From positions 2,835,001 through 2,899,000 of the forward strand of contig NZ_CAKAKE010000001.1 of NCBI RefSeq assembly GCF_916618915.1: 64,000 bases of DNA, in the 5' to 3' direction. The position numbers were made by a program, and so were the translations under genes. The notes beneath the pieces were generated by a model. The model had not been told where the DNA came from, did not search any database, and was given only the letters and a program-made list of their open reading frames with translations. Positions 35,818 to 44,384 of the stretch are shown in pieces (positions within the stretch are counted from its first letter, which is position 1; each line of letters opens with the position of its first letter). This DNA comes from Stenotrophomonas sp. Marseille-Q4652. GTDB lineage: Bacteria; Pseudomonadota; Gammaproteobacteria; Xanthomonadales; Xanthomonadaceae.

Positions 35818-36729
35818 ATGCGCCAATCGCTGATGTGTGCCTGCCTGCTCGCCCTGTTCCCGCTTGCCGCACAGGCCCAGTCCCATGATCACGCTGCCCA
35901 TGACCATGCCAGCCACGATCACGCTGCCCATGACCATGCCAGCCACGATCACGCGGCCCACGGCCACGCCGGGCATGACGCCAGCCACGTCGCACTGCAT
36001 AGCGCGGTCGATGGCAACTGGCGCAGCGAGGACGCGCGTGCGCGCGACCAGTACCGCCATCCGGCGCAGACCCTGGCCTTCTTTGGCGTCAAGCCCACGC
36101 ACACGGTGGTGGAGATCACCCCGGGCGGCGGCTGGTATGCCGACATCCTCGCGCCCTACCTGCGCGAGAGCGGCAGCTACATCGCCGCGGTGGTCGATCC
36201 GATGTCCGTGGCGGAAGGCCGCGCCCGTGATTACCAGCAGCGTGCGCGCGATGGCCTGCAGAAGAAGTTCGACGCTGATGCCGCGCACTTCGACAGGGCG
36301 CAGATCGTGGGCTTCGACCCGGCCGCGCCGGTGTTCGGCAAGCCGGGTTCGGCCGATGTGGTGCTGACCTTCCGCAACGTGCACAACTGGCGTTCGGCCG
36401 GCCAGGCCGAGGGCTACTTCAAGGGCTTCTTCGACGTGCTCAAATCCGGCGGCGTGCTCGGTGTGGTCGAGCATCGCGCCACGGCCGACGTGCCGGCCGA
36501 CGACAAGAGCGGCTATGTCGGCCAGCAGCAGGTGATCGCGATGGCCGAGGCGGCGGGCTTCAGGCTCGATGCCAGCAGCGAGGTCAACGCCAATCCGCGC
36601 GACACCAAGGACCACCCCAATGGCGTGTGGACGCTGCCGCCGTCGGGCAACCATGACAAGGCCGATGCGGAGAAGTACAAGGCCATCGGCGAAAGCGACC
36701 GCATGACGCTGCGCTTCGTCAAACCCTGA
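35818..36729 (+). CDS. exported SAM-methyltransferase-like protein with His-rich repeat (COG4798)
   Basis: A 303-residue protein: signal peptide (MRQSLMCACLLALFPLAAQA), a histidine-rich stretch of about 37 residues built from HDHAAHDHAS repeats, then a methyltransferase-like domain with VVEITPGGGWYADILAPYL and SADVVLTFRNVHNW. COG4798 proteins commonly carry signal peptides though SAM is cytosolic, so the true reaction is unclear. The His/Asp run could bind zinc, nickel or copper. The start at 35818 was chosen because it gives the signal peptide. Confidence 0.85.
   Translation: MRQSLMCACLLALFPLAAQAQSHDHAAHDHASHDHAAHDHASHDHAAHGHAGHDASHVALHSAVDGNWRSEDARARDQYRHPAQTLAFFGVKPTHTVVEITPGGGWYADILAPYLRESGSYIAAVVDPMSVAEGRARDYQQRARDGLQKKFDADAAHFDRAQIVGFDPAAPVFGKPGSADVVLTFRNVHNWRSAGQAEGYFKGFFDVLKSGGVLGVVEHRATADVPADDKSGYVGQQQVIAMAEAAGFRLDASSEVNANPRDTKDHPNGVWTLPPSGNHDKADAEKYKAIGESDRMTLRFVKP
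35884..35973 (+). repeat. 30-bp tandem repeat coding for His-rich decapeptides
   Basis: Two copies of a 30-base unit (35884-35913 and 35914-35943) differ at one position, and a third copy (35944-35973) is degenerate. Each encodes ten residues, HDHAAHDHAS or a variant. Near-identity suggests recent expansion, and length variation between strains is likely. Confidence 0.93.
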
Positions 36730-36792
36730 TCGACTTCCGCATCACCCGGCGGCCGCGGCCTGTGTCGCGGCCGCTGCCGTTTCCAGGCCGCC

Positions 36793-37332
36793 ATGCTCAT
36801 TGCCTTCAACAAGCCCTTCAACGTGCTGTGCCAGTTCACCGACCGCAGCCAGCCGCCGCGCGCGACCCTGGCCGGTTTCGGCCTGCCACCGGGCGTGTAT
36901 GCCGCCGGCCGGCTGGACTACGACAGCGAGGGCCTGCTGCTGCTCACCGATGATGGCGGGCTGGCCCATCGCCTGACCGATCCACGGCACAAGCAGCCCA
37001 AGACCTATTGGGTACAGGTCGAAGGTGACGCGGATGAATCAAAACTGCAGCAGTTGCGCGAGGGCGTGCTGCTCAATGACGGCCTGACCCTGCCGGCGCA
37101 GGTGGAGCGGCTGGACCCGGCCCCGGCACTGTGGCCGCGCGATCCGCCGGTGCGCTTCCGCAAGACCGTACCCGATGCGTGGCTGGCGATCACCATCAGC
37201 GAGGGCCGCAACCGCCAGGTGCGGCGCATGACCGCCGCGGTGGGCCTGCCGACGCTGCGCCTGGTGCGGGTGGCGATGGGGCCGCACCGGCTGGGCGAAC
37301 TGCAGCCCGGGCAGTGGCAGCGCCTGCGCTGA
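36793..37332 (+). CDS. rluE: 23S rRNA pseudouridine synthase, RluE-like
   Basis: A 179-residue RsuA-family pseudouridine synthase that most resembles RluE, which modifies U2457 of 23S rRNA. The catalytic Asp is in AAGRLDYDSEGLLLL, and the C-terminal ISEGRNRQVRRMTAAVGLPTL block is typical. There is no N-terminal S4 domain, as expected for RluE. It follows the methyltransferase by 63 bases. Confidence 0.9.
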   Translation: MLIAFNKPFNVLCQFTDRSQPPRATLAGFGLPPGVYAAGRLDYDSEGLLLLTDDGGLAHRLTDPRHKQPKTYWVQVEGDADESKLQQLREGVLLNDGLTLPAQVERLDPAPALWPRDPPVRFRKTVPDAWLAITISEGRNRQVRRMTAAVGLPTLRLVRVAMGPHRLGELQPGQWQRLR

Positions 37333-37393
37333 CAGCAGAACGGCGGCCCTGCGGCCGCCGTCTGCGTTCCACCTCATCCAGGCCGAAGCTCGA

Positions 37394-37768
37394 TCAGGCG
37401 TCGCTGCCGATGTCGCTGGTCTCGTCCACGGTGGTCGAGGTCGAGCGGTTGGGCGAGACGCGCTGGGCCTGGCCGTTGAGCGGGTTCTGGTCGCGCTGGC
37501 GCTTGCGGTACAGCGCATAGCCGATCAGGCCGACGCCGATGGCCGCGGCGGCAACCGTCACCGCCGGGTTGCGGCGGGCAAACCGGGTGGCCACCTTGCC
37601 GCCGCTCTTGACTGCGCCCAGCGCGGCACCGGTCTTGATCCAGTCGGTGGCGTGCGGGCCCATGTGGCGCAGATTGCTGCCGGCATGGCGCAGGCTGTCG
37701 CCGGCGTTGCTGGCCAGGTCCATGGCGCGTTCCAGGGCGCGATCGGTGATGACGGTCAGTTTGTTCAT
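37394..37768 (-). CDS. small single-pass membrane protein
   Basis: A 124-residue protein with an amphipathic N-terminal half (RALERAMDLASNAGDSLRHAG), a hydrophobic helix near 75-93 (PAVTVAAAAIGVGLIGYALY) followed by RKRQRD, and a Ser/Thr-rich acidic tail. The layout recalls YqjD/ElaB-like ribosome- or stress-associated membrane proteins, but no clear homology is seen. The start at 37768 has GAGGAC upstream. Confidence 0.75.
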   Translation of the reverse strand: MNKLTVITDRALERAMDLASNAGDSLRHAGSNLRHMGPHATDWIKTGAALGAVKSGGKVATRFARRNPAVTVAAAAIGVGLIGYALYRKRQRDQNPLNGQAQRVSPNRSTSTTVDETSDIGSDA

Positions 37769-37910
37769 TGGGCAAGGTCCTCGCCGTGGGGTCAGGACGC
37801 CAGTGTCCACGGTGCGCTGTATATGCGCCGTCAGTGCGGCACCGGCCCCCGTGGCTGGCCACTGCCCCGTTCACCCAGGCGCAAGGGAGGCCGGGTGCAG
37901 GCGCCGCGCC

Positions 37911-38738
37911 TCAGTCGAACCGGAACGCCGACAACGTGGTTTCCAGCACCTGCTCGGAGTAGATGCGCCGTCCACACCCGCCGGTGCCGGCACCGGCCGC
38001 CACCAGCAGCGGCAGCAGGTGTTCCTCGGCACGCGGTGGATGGCACAGCCGCGCGTGCGGGGCCTGGGTCCAGTCGCGCAGGCGGCGCTCGCGTTCGGCC
38101 GGTTCGCTTTCCACGGTGGCGGTGAGCCAGGCGTCGAACTCGGCGGCAATTGGGCCGAAGCGCGGATCGCCATAGCCGCGCATGTTGTGGAAGCTCATGC
38201 CGCTGCCGACCACCAGCACGCCCTCGTCGCGCAGACCGGCCAGGGCGCGGCCGGCCTCGATATGCGCGGCCGGGTCCATGTCCGCACGCAGCGAGAGCTG
38301 CACCACCGGGATGTCCGCGTCCGGGAACACCAGCTTCAACGGGATGAACACGCCGTGGTCATAGCCACGGTCCGGATCCACGCCCGCGGACTGGCCATGC
38401 CCGGCGAGCAGCCCGGCCAGGCGCTGGGCCAGCTGCGGGTCCCCGGGGGCCGGGTATTCAAGCTGGTAGGTATGTGCCGGAAAGCCGCGGTAGTCGTAGA
38501 TCAGCGACGGTTGCGGGTGGCTGCCTGCGGTGAAGCAAGGGGCCAGCCAGTGGCCGGACACCAGCACGATCGCGCGTGGTCGCGCCGGCAACGTGGCGGC
38601 GATGCCGCGCAGGAACGCGGCCATGCCGTTCCAGGTGTCGGCCGGCTGCCAGTCCATGAAGAAGCACGGACCCGCGCCATGCGGCAGGAACAGGGTCGGC
38701 ATGCGGGTGATGGAGTCGGCTTCGGCTGGCGTGCCCAT
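37911..38738 (-). CDS. ygiD: DODA-type class III extradiol dioxygenase (YgiD-like)
   Basis: A 275-residue protein of the 4,5-DOPA extradiol dioxygenase family. Likely metal ligands are in TLFLPHGAGPCFF, VSGHW, DRGYDHGVFIPL and GSGMSFHNMRGYG. Family members open aromatic catechol rings, and E. coli YgiD is zinc-linked. The start at 38738 has GAGGTG upstream; a start at 38702 (MPTLFLPHGAG) is also possible. No obvious partner nearby. Confidence 0.88.
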   Translation of the reverse strand: MGTPAEADSITRMPTLFLPHGAGPCFFMDWQPADTWNGMAAFLRGIAATLPARPRAIVLVSGHWLAPCFTAGSHPQPSLIYDYRGFPAHTYQLEYPAPGDPQLAQRLAGLLAGHGQSAGVDPDRGYDHGVFIPLKLVFPDADIPVVQLSLRADMDPAAHIEAGRALAGLRDEGVLVVGSGMSFHNMRGYGDPRFGPIAAEFDAWLTATVESEPAERERRLRDWTQAPHARLCHPPRAEEHLLPLLVAAGAGTGGCGRRIYSEQVLETTLSAFRFD

Positions 38739-38951
38739 CGCGTGGCACCTCGTGCAGTGGGGGCCACAGTATGGTCCGCCGCCCCGGCCGCGGAAACGAC
38801 AGTGCCACACCGCACCGTTCCGCCATCGGGCCACTGCATCAAAGCGGCAACCACACCGGATCCGCTCAAGGCACCGGCATCGGAGCCGCTATTCACCTGA
38901 TTGAAGATCCGGCCATGGCATCTGCACCGCCGGCCGCAAGTGGAAGCCCCT

Positions 38952-40211
38952 GTGTTGAAGTTCGTGTTGCGTCACCTGCCGCAGATCCTGTTCACCCTGC
39001 CCGCGCTCGCGGTGGGGCTGATGCTCGGCATGGGCCAGGTGCAGGAAAGCGTGGACGGCAGCGTCTACCGCCTGCTGCCGCTGACCCTGGTCGGCATGGG
39101 TAGTGGCCTGTGCCTGCTGTACGGCCGCGTGCGCCCGTTGCTGCTGCTGTGGATGGTGTACCTGGTGCTGCTGTTGCTGGAGGGGCCGGTGGCGTATTTC
39201 CAGCGCAGCGCCATGCTCGCGCCGCACACCCAGGTCATCTTCCACAGCGTGTGCCTGTGGCTGCCGCTGCTGTTCGCGCTGGTCGTGCTGTGGCCCGAGC
39301 GTGGCCATCCGCGTCGGGACATCGGTCTGCGCGTGCTGGTGATAGGCATGGCCCTGGCGCCCTTCGTGCTGCTGGCCGCGCGCAACCCCGAGGCGATGCA
39401 GCGCCTGATCTCCGATACCCGCTGGCCGGGCTTGGTCACCGGCTTCAGCGCGCTGGCGCAGGTGCCGGCCTGGCTGTTCGCGCTGGCCGTGGCCGCGCTG
39501 GGCATGCAGGTGCGCCGGCATCCGCGCCCGGTCGAGCTGGCGGCGCTGCTGTCGCTGGCCTGCCTGTACCTGATGCTGCCGCGGATCTTCATCCAGCCGC
39601 TGGTGCTGGTCAGCGTGTGCACCGCGGTGATGGTGCTGCTGATCAGCGCGGTTGTGCAGGAGTCCTTCGACCTGGCCTTCCGCGACGAGCTGACCGGGCT
39701 GCCGGGCCGACGCGCGCTCAACGAGAGCCTGAAGCGGCTGGGTCCGGAGTACACCATCGCCATGGTCGACGTGGACCACTTCAAGAAGTTCAACGACACC
39801 CACGGCCATGATGCCGGCGACGACGTGCTCAAGCTGGTGGGCAGCCGCCTGGCCCAGGTCGGCGGTGGAGGTCGCGCCTACCGTTACGGTGGCGAGGAGT
39901 TCTCGCTGCTGTTCGACGGCAGCGATGCACGCCGCGCGCAGCAGGCCATCGAACAGGTGCGCCATTCGGTGGCCGCGGCCAGCATGCAGCTGCGCAACCG
40001 CAGCGAACGCAGCCGTGATGACGAGGCCGGGCGCCAGCGCCGCGGGCAGGGCGGCAACGGCCCGATCGTGCAGGTCACGGTGAGCATCGGCGTGGCCGAC
40101 CACCGCGCCGGTGATACCCCGCAGGCGGCGATCGAGGCCGCCGACAAGGCGCTGTACGCGGCCAAGGATGCCGGCCGCAACTGCGTGCGGCTGCATGGAA
40201 ACGCAGTGTGA
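38952..40211 (+). CDS. membrane-bound diguanylate cyclase (GGDEF domain)
   Basis: A 419-residue protein that should make cyclic di-GMP. The N-terminal half has about six membrane helices (for example QILFTLPALAVGLMLGMG, LLLLWMVYLVLLLLEGP). The GGDEF domain spans about 230-415, with DELTGLPGRRALNE, MVDVDHFKKFNDTHGH and an active GGEEF site in YRYGGEEFSLL. The RxxD inhibitory site five residues before GGEEF is replaced by glycines. GTG at 38952 follows GGAAG and is preferred over a TTG at 38901 with no ribosome site. Confidence 0.9.
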   Translation: MLKFVLRHLPQILFTLPALAVGLMLGMGQVQESVDGSVYRLLPLTLVGMGSGLCLLYGRVRPLLLLWMVYLVLLLLEGPVAYFQRSAMLAPHTQVIFHSVCLWLPLLFALVVLWPERGHPRRDIGLRVLVIGMALAPFVLLAARNPEAMQRLISDTRWPGLVTGFSALAQVPAWLFALAVAALGMQVRRHPRPVELAALLSLACLYLMLPRIFIQPLVLVSVCTAVMVLLISAVVQESFDLAFRDELTGLPGRRALNESLKRLGPEYTIAMVDVDHFKKFNDTHGHDAGDDVLKLVGSRLAQVGGGGRAYRYGGEEFSLLFDGSDARRAQQAIEQVRHSVAAASMQLRNRSERSRDDEAGRQRRGQGGNGPIVQVTVSIGVADHRAGDTPQAAIEAADKALYAAKDAGRNCVRLHGNAV

Positions 40212-40266
40212 CGTCGGCCATCGCCGGCAGCGCGATCGGCTGACGCCCGCGACGCGGACCGGGGGG

Positions 40267-42771
40267 TCAGGTGCCGCGCGGCTTCGCCCGATGCGTGGCC
40301 GTCGCGCTCCACGGGTCATCCGGCCACGGGTGCCGCGGATAGCGCCCCTTCATTTCCTTCTTCACCTCGGCGTAGGTGTTCTGCCAGAAGTTGCGCAGGT
40401 CGCCGGTGACCTGCAGCGGCTTGCCGCCGGGGGAGAGCAGGTGCAGCAGCAGCGGCACGCGGCCGTCGGCGATGCGCGGGGTGTCGGCCAGGCCGAACAG
40501 CTCCTGCAGCTTCACCGCCAGCACAGGCGGCCGCGGGGTGACGCCATCGTCGTCCAGGATGTAATCGATGCGCCGGTCCATGCCCGAGGGCACCTCGATG
40601 CGTACCGGCGCGTGGCGGTCGACCAGCTGCCGCTTGTCCCACGGCAGCCGTGACTTCAGTGCCTCACCCAGTTCGTCCTCGCCAAGGGCATCGAGCCGGG
40701 TCTTGCCGGCGAAGGCCGGGCGCAGCCAGTCCTGCAGCGTGGCCAGCAGCGCGGCATCGGACAGGTCGGGCAGTTCCAGCTCCGGCATCCAGTGGCGCAG
40801 CGACATCGCCCGCCAGCGCCACTGGCGCAGGTTGTCGGTCCACGGCAGTGCATCCAGTCCCAGTTCGCGTACGGCCTCGGTCAGCGCGACGGCGGCCTGC
40901 GCCGGATCGACGCGGCCGGCAGGCCGGCTGTCGAGCACGATGCGGTCGAAGCTCGACTCGCGCCGCGCCACCAGGGCGCGCCTGTCCGCATCCCAGCGCA
41001 CCACGTCCTGCTGCACGAAACGCTGCGGGAAGTCGGCGCGCAGGCGCGCCTCGTCCACCGGCGCCGCGCGCAGCAGCAGCGCATCACGGGCTTCGAAGCG
41101 CAGCTCGCTGGCGACCAGCCACGGCTCACCGCGCAGGTCGCTGCTCTCGAATAGCCGCGCGCTGCGGCCATTGGCCAGCAGGTAGCGCAGCGGATCGGTG
41201 GGATGTCGGCTGGCGATGCGGTCGGGGAAGGCGTGGGCAAGCAGGTCGCCCAGCTCGTGCGCGTCGATATCGGAGGGCGGTGCCACCTCGCAGCGCAACC
41301 GGCGTCGCCACTGCTTTGCCGCCGCGTCGATCGCCGCCAGCGCGCCACGGCTGGCGTCGTGCGGCACGCGGCCCGCGCGGAATGCCGCCAGCGCCCGCCA
41401 GCGTGCGGCCAGAGCATCGCCGCCCTGGCGCAGCGGGTCGCGTGCTTCGACCAGTGCGGCCAGATCAGCCGCCAATGCCTGTCCACGCGGATCCGGCGCG
41501 GCCAGCAGCATTGCCGCCAGCCGCGGATGGGTGCCGAGGCCGGCCATGCGCCGGCCCGCCGGCGTGATCGCCGCCTGCGCATCCAGCGCGCCAAGACGCT
41601 GCAGCAGTTCGCGCGCGGCGGCCATCGCGCCGGCCGGCGGCGGATCGACGAAACGCAGTTCCTCGCTGCCCCAGGCCGCCAGTTCCAGCGCCAGCGAGGC
41701 CAGCTCGACCTGCGAGATCCCGGCGCGGCGCTGCGATTCCAGGCGCTGCGACTGCGGCCACAGCCGCCATGCCCAGCCCTCGGCAACGCGGCCGGCGCGG
41801 CCCGCGCGCTGGTCGGCCGAGGCCTGCGAGATCGGCACCACGTCCAGCCGCGAGAAACCGCTGTTGGGGTCGTAGCGCGGCTCGCGGGCCAGCCCGGCAT
41901 CGATCACCACGCGCACGCCGGGCAGGGTGACCGAGGATTCGGCCACGTTGGTGGCCAGCACCACGCGGCGACGGCCGTCGGGATCGGGCTGCAATACCCG
42001 CGACTGCTGCTCCACCGGCAGCTCGCCGTGCAGTGGCAGCGCGGCCACGTCGCCTGCGAGCACCGGCTCCAGCGCGGCCTGCACGCGGCTGATCTCGCGC
42101 TGGCCGGGCAGGAACACCAGCACGTCGCCGGGATGTCCGGCCAGCGCCTGCTCGATCGCGCGCCGCGCCTGCGCTTCCAGCGCCTCGTCGCGGCGCGCCG
42201 GAAAGTGGCTGATCTGGACGGGATAACTGCGGCCTTCGCTGGACAGGCGCGGCGCATCCAGCCAGCGCGCAAGCCGCTCGCCGTCGAGCGTGGCCGACAT
42301 CACCACGATGCGCAGGTCCTCGCGCAGGCCGCCCTGCACGTCCAGCGCCAGCGCAAGGCCGAGGTCGGCGGAGAGGTGGCGCTCGTGGAACTCGTCGAAC
42401 AGGATCGCGCCCACGCCGTCCAGCAGCGGGTCGTCCTGCAGCAGGCGGGTGAGGATTCCCTCGGTGACCACTTCCACGCGGGTGGAAGGGCCGACCCTGT
42501 TCTCGAAGCGGATGCGGTAGCCGACCGTGTCGCCCACCTGTTCGCCCAGCTGGCGCGCCATGAACTGCGCGGCGCTGCGCGCGGCGACACGGCGCGGCTC
42601 CAGCATCAGGATCTTCTGGCCCGCCAGCCACGGCGCATCAAGCAGGGCCAGCGGCACCTGGGTGGTCTTGCCGGCGCCGGGCGGGGCTTCCAGCACCAGG
42701 CGCGGATGCTTGGCCAGGCTGTCGACGATGGCCGGCAGCAGGGCATTGATCGGGAAATCAGCGGTCTTCAT
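40267..42771 (-). CDS. hrpB: ATP-dependent helicase HrpB
   Basis: An 834-residue DEAH-type helicase of the HrpB family. Walker A is EAPPGAGKTTQVPL near residue 30; the DEAH box is DEFH in ILFDEFHERHLSADL; motif III is VMSATLDGERL; and motif VI is SQASADQRAGRAGR. A C-terminal HrpB domain ends at KGRYPRHPWPDDPW, the family's conserved end. The length is normal. The start at 42771 gives MKTADFPINALLP, as in other HrpB proteins. Confidence 0.95.
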   Translation of the reverse strand: MKTADFPINALLPAIVDSLAKHPRLVLEAPPGAGKTTQVPLALLDAPWLAGQKILMLEPRRVAARSAAQFMARQLGEQVGDTVGYRIRFENRVGPSTRVEVVTEGILTRLLQDDPLLDGVGAILFDEFHERHLSADLGLALALDVQGGLREDLRIVVMSATLDGERLARWLDAPRLSSEGRSYPVQISHFPARRDEALEAQARRAIEQALAGHPGDVLVFLPGQREISRVQAALEPVLAGDVAALPLHGELPVEQQSRVLQPDPDGRRRVVLATNVAESSVTLPGVRVVIDAGLAREPRYDPNSGFSRLDVVPISQASADQRAGRAGRVAEGWAWRLWPQSQRLESQRRAGISQVELASLALELAAWGSEELRFVDPPPAGAMAAARELLQRLGALDAQAAITPAGRRMAGLGTHPRLAAMLLAAPDPRGQALAADLAALVEARDPLRQGGDALAARWRALAAFRAGRVPHDASRGALAAIDAAAKQWRRRLRCEVAPPSDIDAHELGDLLAHAFPDRIASRHPTDPLRYLLANGRSARLFESSDLRGEPWLVASELRFEARDALLLRAAPVDEARLRADFPQRFVQQDVVRWDADRRALVARRESSFDRIVLDSRPAGRVDPAQAAVALTEAVRELGLDALPWTDNLRQWRWRAMSLRHWMPELELPDLSDAALLATLQDWLRPAFAGKTRLDALGEDELGEALKSRLPWDKRQLVDRHAPVRIEVPSGMDRRIDYILDDDGVTPRPPVLAVKLQELFGLADTPRIADGRVPLLLHLLSPGGKPLQVTGDLRNFWQNTYAEVKKEMKGRYPRHPWPDDPWSATATHRAKPRGT

Positions 42772-42815
42772 GGGCGCGCAAAGGATACGCGGGCCCGGCT
42801 GTTTCCCGCTGGCGG

Positions 42816-43430
42816 TCAGCGCGCCGGGATGGCACCAGCCCGCTGGATCTGCTCGCAGCTGGCAAACAGCCGCGCCGGATCGAAGGCCTCCGCCGCCTGG
42901 CTTTCCGGCAGCAGGGCGGCGCCGTGGTCGCGGCGCCAGTACTCGTAGGCGTCGGTAAGCAGGCCCGGGTCGTGGATGCGGAACACGCCTTCGGCCTGCA
43001 GCTGGTGCAGCAGCCGGTAGGTGGCATCGAAGGCCTCCACGCCGCCCTGCTGGAACAGCAGGCGGCCGCCACCAAAGCGCCGGTGCAGCCAGCCCTGGGC
43101 CGACACCGTGGTCAGCAGGGCGGTGGCGACGTAACGCTCGGTCTGCGGGTTCTCCGGCGGTGCCGAAGGGTTGGCGCAGGCGCGGGACTGACGGTAGGCG
43201 GCGACGGCCCGGTCCACGGTGGCCGGATCCGGTTGCCACTGCGCACGGTTGGCCAGCAGGTAATCGCGGATCGCCGGGTAGAGCACCTGCTCGCGCAGCG
43301 TCTCGCCAGGCGCATCACCGAGGGCGGAACGGGTGACCGCGGTGCCGCGGTACTCGGCCACCACCGTGTCGTCGGCGTGGGCGAGGGAGGGCAGCAGGAA
43401 CGACAGCAGGCACAGCGCGATGGCTTTCAT
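42816..43430 (-). CDS. exported hypothetical protein
   Basis: A 204-residue protein with a clear signal peptide (MKAIALCLLSFLLPSLAHA, cleavage before DDTVVAEY). The mature part has RDYLLANRAQWQPD, a segment GWLHRRFGGGRLLFQQGGVEAFDATYRLL and two cysteines that could pair. No known domain is recognised. It lies between hrpB and divergently transcribed tatD, 44 bases upstream of hrpB, and may be co-transcribed with it. Confidence 0.75.
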   Translation of the reverse strand: MKAIALCLLSFLLPSLAHADDTVVAEYRGTAVTRSALGDAPGETLREQVLYPAIRDYLLANRAQWQPDPATVDRAVAAYRQSRACANPSAPPENPQTERYVATALLTTVSAQGWLHRRFGGGRLLFQQGGVEAFDATYRLLHQLQAEGVFRIHDPGLLTDAYEYWRRDHGAALLPESQAAEAFDPARLFASCEQIQRAGAIPAR

Positions 43431-43513
43431 GCAGGTGGCTCCGGTGGCGGCGGCAACATCGCATGGCCCGCGCGCGGGGACAAGCACGCCGGAAGGGTTC
43501 CGGCACGCCCCGC

Positions 43514-43519
43514 TAGAAT
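43514..43519 (+). promoter_or_regulatory. -10 element of tatD
   Basis: TAGAAT lies 30 bases before the tatD ATG, the same hexamer as in front of polA. No clear -35 at the usual distance. Confidence 0.4.
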
Positions 43520-43549
43520 GGGCGCCCCCACGTATCCGGCCGTCCTGGC

Positions 43550-44356
43550 ATGCAACTGATCGACATCGGCGCCAACCTGACCCACGAATCCTTCGAGCGC
43601 GACCTCGATGCCGTGCTCGAGCGCGCGCGCGCCGCCGGGGTGGTGCAGATGGTGGTCACCGGCGCCGATCGCGCGCACAGCCCGCGGGCGCTGGAACTTG
43701 CCCGTCGCCATCCCGGCTTCCTGTACGCCACCGCCGGCGTGCATCCGCACCACGCGGTCGAATACACCGACGAATGCGATGCCGAGATGCGCGCGCTGCA
43801 GGAGCATCCCGAGGTCGTGGCCGTGGGCGAGTGCGGGCTGGACTACAACCGCGACTTCTCGCCGCGTCCGGCGCAGCGCCGTGCCTTCGAGCGCCAGCTG
43901 CAGATTGCCGCCGACCTGCACGCCGCCGGCCGCAGCAAGCCGCTGTTCCTGCACCAGCGCGACGCCCACGACGACTTCCTGTCGATGATGAGGAACTTCG
44001 ACGGTCAGCATGGGCCGGCAGTGGTGCACTGCTTCACCGCCGAGCGTCGCGAGCTGTTCGACTACCTGGACCGCGACTGGTACATCGGCATCACCGGCTG
44101 GCTGTGCGACGAGCGCCGCGGCGCCCATCTGCGCGAGCTGGTCAGGCACATCCCGCACGAGCGGCTGATGATCGAGACCGACAGCCCCTACCTGCTGCCT
44201 CGCACGCTCAGGCCGATGCCCAAGGACCGCCGCAACGAGCCGGCGTTCCTGGCCCACATCGTCGAGGAACTGGCCCGCGACCGCGGCGAGGACGTAACCC
44301 TCACCGCTGCGCGCGCCACCGCCACCACCCGCACGTTCTTCGGCCTGCCCGGCTGA
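43550..44356 (+). CDS. tatD: TatD family DNase
   Basis: A 268-residue TIM-barrel metal-dependent DNase of the TatD family, linked to 3'-5' exonuclease activity and DNA repair. It opens with MQLIDIGANLTHESFERD, the TatD-proper variant of the first metal motif. Further motifs are ATAGVHPHHA, VAVGECGLDYNRDFSP, LFLHQRDAHDD, VVHCFTA and the final MIETDSPYLLPR. The length is typical. It is a single gene, divergent from the exported hypothetical gene. Confidence 0.94.
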   Translation: MQLIDIGANLTHESFERDLDAVLERARAAGVVQMVVTGADRAHSPRALELARRHPGFLYATAGVHPHHAVEYTDECDAEMRALQEHPEVVAVGECGLDYNRDFSPRPAQRRAFERQLQIAADLHAAGRSKPLFLHQRDAHDDFLSMMRNFDGQHGPAVVHCFTAERRELFDYLDRDWYIGITGWLCDERRGAHLRELVRHIPHERLMIETDSPYLLPRTLRPMPKDRRNEPAFLAHIVEELARDRGEDVTLTAARATATTRTFFGLPG

Positions 44357-44384
44357 TCGCGACGATCGCGCCGGGCGGCTGGCC

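Noticed and set aside
35884..35973. Considered as a CRISPR-like or regulatory DNA repeat
   Set aside because: The repeats are tandem without spacers, are in frame and encode a consistent decapeptide.
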